A stretch of 7,165 nt of DNA, from positions 1 to 7,165 of the forward strand of contig JACNKJ010000183.1 of the NCBI GenBank assembly GCA_014382085.1, in the 5' to 3' direction. Origin of the DNA: a bacterium (GTDB lineage: Bacteria; Krumholzibacteriota; Krumholzibacteriia; JACNKJ01). This document shows positions 6,218 through 7,165 of this stretch, in pieces. The position numbers and the translations under genes are program-made. The stretch's first letter is position 1, and every line of letters begins with the position of its first letter. Under the pieces are notes generated by a model. That model saw only the letters and a list, made by a program, of their open reading frames with translations, searched no databases and had not been told where the DNA came from.

Positions 6218-7165
6218 CTAGCTTTCCGGGCCGCGCATGACGACTTGCTCGTACTCGTCGAGATTGTCCAGAATCTTGCCCGCCCCCAGCACCACGCAGG
6301 TGAGAGGATCGTCCACAAGGTTCACGGGCAGGTTGGTTTCATCCTTGAATCGCTCTTCAATACCCTTGAGAAGGCTACCTCCGCCGGTGAGGACGATACC
6401 CCGATCCACAATATCAGCGGCCAATTCAGGTGGAGTGTGCTCCAGAGCGCCTTTGAGGGCCCCTACAATGGCCGAGAGCGGCTCTTCCAGGGCCTCGCGG
6501 ATCTCGTCGCTGGTTATTCGTAAAGTGCGCGGGAGGCCGTCTCCCTGGTGCAGGCCCTTGACCTCCATGGCCATGGTTTTCACCGAAGGATGGGCATTGC
6601 CGATTTGCTTCTTGATGGCCTCGGCCGTCTGCTGACCGATCATCAGGTTGTACTTGCGCCGGATGAAGTGGATGATGGCCTCGTCCAGTTCGTCCCCCGC
6701 CACGCGGATGGATTGATCGGTGACGATGCCGTTGAGCGCGATGACGGCGATTTCACTGGTTCCACCGCCGATGTCCACAACCATGTTGCCGGCCGGCTTG
6801 TCCACGGGCAGGCCCACGCCGATGGCTGCGGCAATGGGCTCGCTGACCAGATAGACCTCGCGGGCGCCCGCATGTTCGGCGGAGTCGCGCACCGCGCGCT
6901 TTTCCACCTCGGTGATGCCGCTGGGCACGCAGATGATGATGCGCGGGCGAATGAAGGTCTGTCGTTTGCGCGCCTTCTCGATGAACTGGCGCAGCATGAT
7001 TTCCACCACGGCGAAGTCGGCGATCACACCGTCTTTCATGGGGCGAATGGCCTCGATGTCAGGATGGGTGCGACCCAGCATGAGCTTGGCGTCCTCGCCC
7101 ACGGCGTGGACCTTGCGCGATACCTTCGGGGAATGACAGGTAAGGATCTTTCGCACCGGGTTCGC
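6218..7165 (-). CDS. mreB: Actin-like cell shape protein MreB, 5' end missing
   Basis: MreB is a cytoplasmic actin homologue that forms membrane-bound filaments orienting lateral-wall synthesis. The last 315 residues are present; the first ~30, including the N-terminal DLGTANT-type phosphate loop and start codon, lie beyond the right edge. Counting from the window edge, the visible marks are AVGEDAKLMLGRT (21-33), IRPMKDGVIADF (40-51), SEPIAAAIG (108-116), the phosphate-2 loop VVDIGGGTSE (129-138) and the adenosine motif GIVLTGGGSLL (256-266), with a C-terminus at the usual point. The GTG at 7154-7156 is an internal Val, not a start. The edge segment ANPVRKILTCHSPKVS (1-16) does not resemble the E-P-S-V-V-A-I region normally found just before AVG, although the rest is a strong match. 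The mreB stop lies 1 nt before mreC, the first step of a tightly coupled elongasome operon. Confidence 0.96.
   Translation of the reverse strand, partial: ANPVRKILTCHSPKVSRKVHAVGEDAKLMLGRTHPDIEAIRPMKDGVIADFAVVEIMLRQFIEKARKRQTFIRPRIIICVPSGITEVEKRAVRDSAEHAGAREVYLVSEPIAAAIGVGLPVDKPAGNMVVDIGGGTSEIAVIALNGIVTDQSIRVAGDELDEAIIHFIRRKYNLMIGQQTAEAIKKQIGNAHPSVKTMAMEVKGLHQGDGLPRTLRITSDEIREALEEPLSAIVGALKGALEHTPPELAADIVDRGIVLTGGGSLLKGIEERFKDETNLPVNLVDDPLTCVVLGAGKILDNLDEYEQVVMRGPES

Noticed and set aside
5368..6318. Longer mreC starting inside mreB at 6318
   Set aside because: The extra 34 residues overlap mreB coding sequence, are not like MreC, and would displace the N-terminal membrane anchor; the ATG at 6216, adjacent to the mreB stop, fits better.
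7154..7156. GTG as the start of mreB
   Set aside because: The frame stays open to the window edge and the essential N-terminal phosphate loop would be missing, so this is an internal Val codon in a gene cut by the window.
1..7165. A novel defence, mobile or biosynthetic system
   Set aside because: Every stretch over 100 nt is covered by a recognisable housekeeping gene on one strand. I saw no transposase, integrase, repeats, CRISPR, tRNA or composition break.

Overview
The window is a stretch of GC-rich bacterial chromosome in which every supported gene lies on the minus strand, packed head to tail. In transcription order (high to low coordinates) the genes are mreB (5' end outside the window), mreC, mreD, mrdA (PBP2), rodA, lgt, aroE, and the first 23 codons of a probable comF-like gene that runs off the left edge. 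The dense open frames on the plus strand are antisense shadows of these genes. I see no RNA genes, mobile elements, CRISPR arrays or long repeats.

Region 1790-7165 is the core 'elongasome' operon of a rod-shaped bacterium. MreB is the actin-like filament. MreC and MreD are the periplasmic and membrane scaffolds. PBP2 is the class B transpeptidase and RodA the SEDS glycosyltransferase, and together they polymerise and cross-link lateral-wall peptidoglycan. Junctions are extremely tight: a 1-nt gap (mreB/mreC), a GTGA overlap (mreC/mreD), a 14-nt overlap (mreD/mrdA) and an ATGA overlap (mrdA/rodA). This points to one transcript with translational coupling.

Region 102-1735 continues on the same strand with lgt (prolipoprotein diacylglyceryl transferase) and aroE (shikimate dehydrogenase), which share a GTGA overlap. 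A 54-nt spacer separates rodA from lgt. It holds the only plausible hairpin in the window, followed by TTTT and a good ribosome binding site for lgt. After aroE a 30-nt spacer leads to the comF-like start, so the transcription unit probably goes on beyond the left edge.

The set suggests a Gram-negative-type, rod-shaped bacterium. I cannot place the phylum. The RodA with an extra membrane segment and the Cys-rich Lgt motif differ from the E. coli forms and fit a lineage outside the Gammaproteobacteria, possibly a little-studied one.

I find no undescribed system here: this is a conserved housekeeping locus. The points worth a second look are protein variants (a RodA insert, a possible Cys3His metal site in PBP2, substituted key residues in Lgt and AroE, an atypical MreB segment at the window edge) and the extension of the operon into lgt-aroE-comF.
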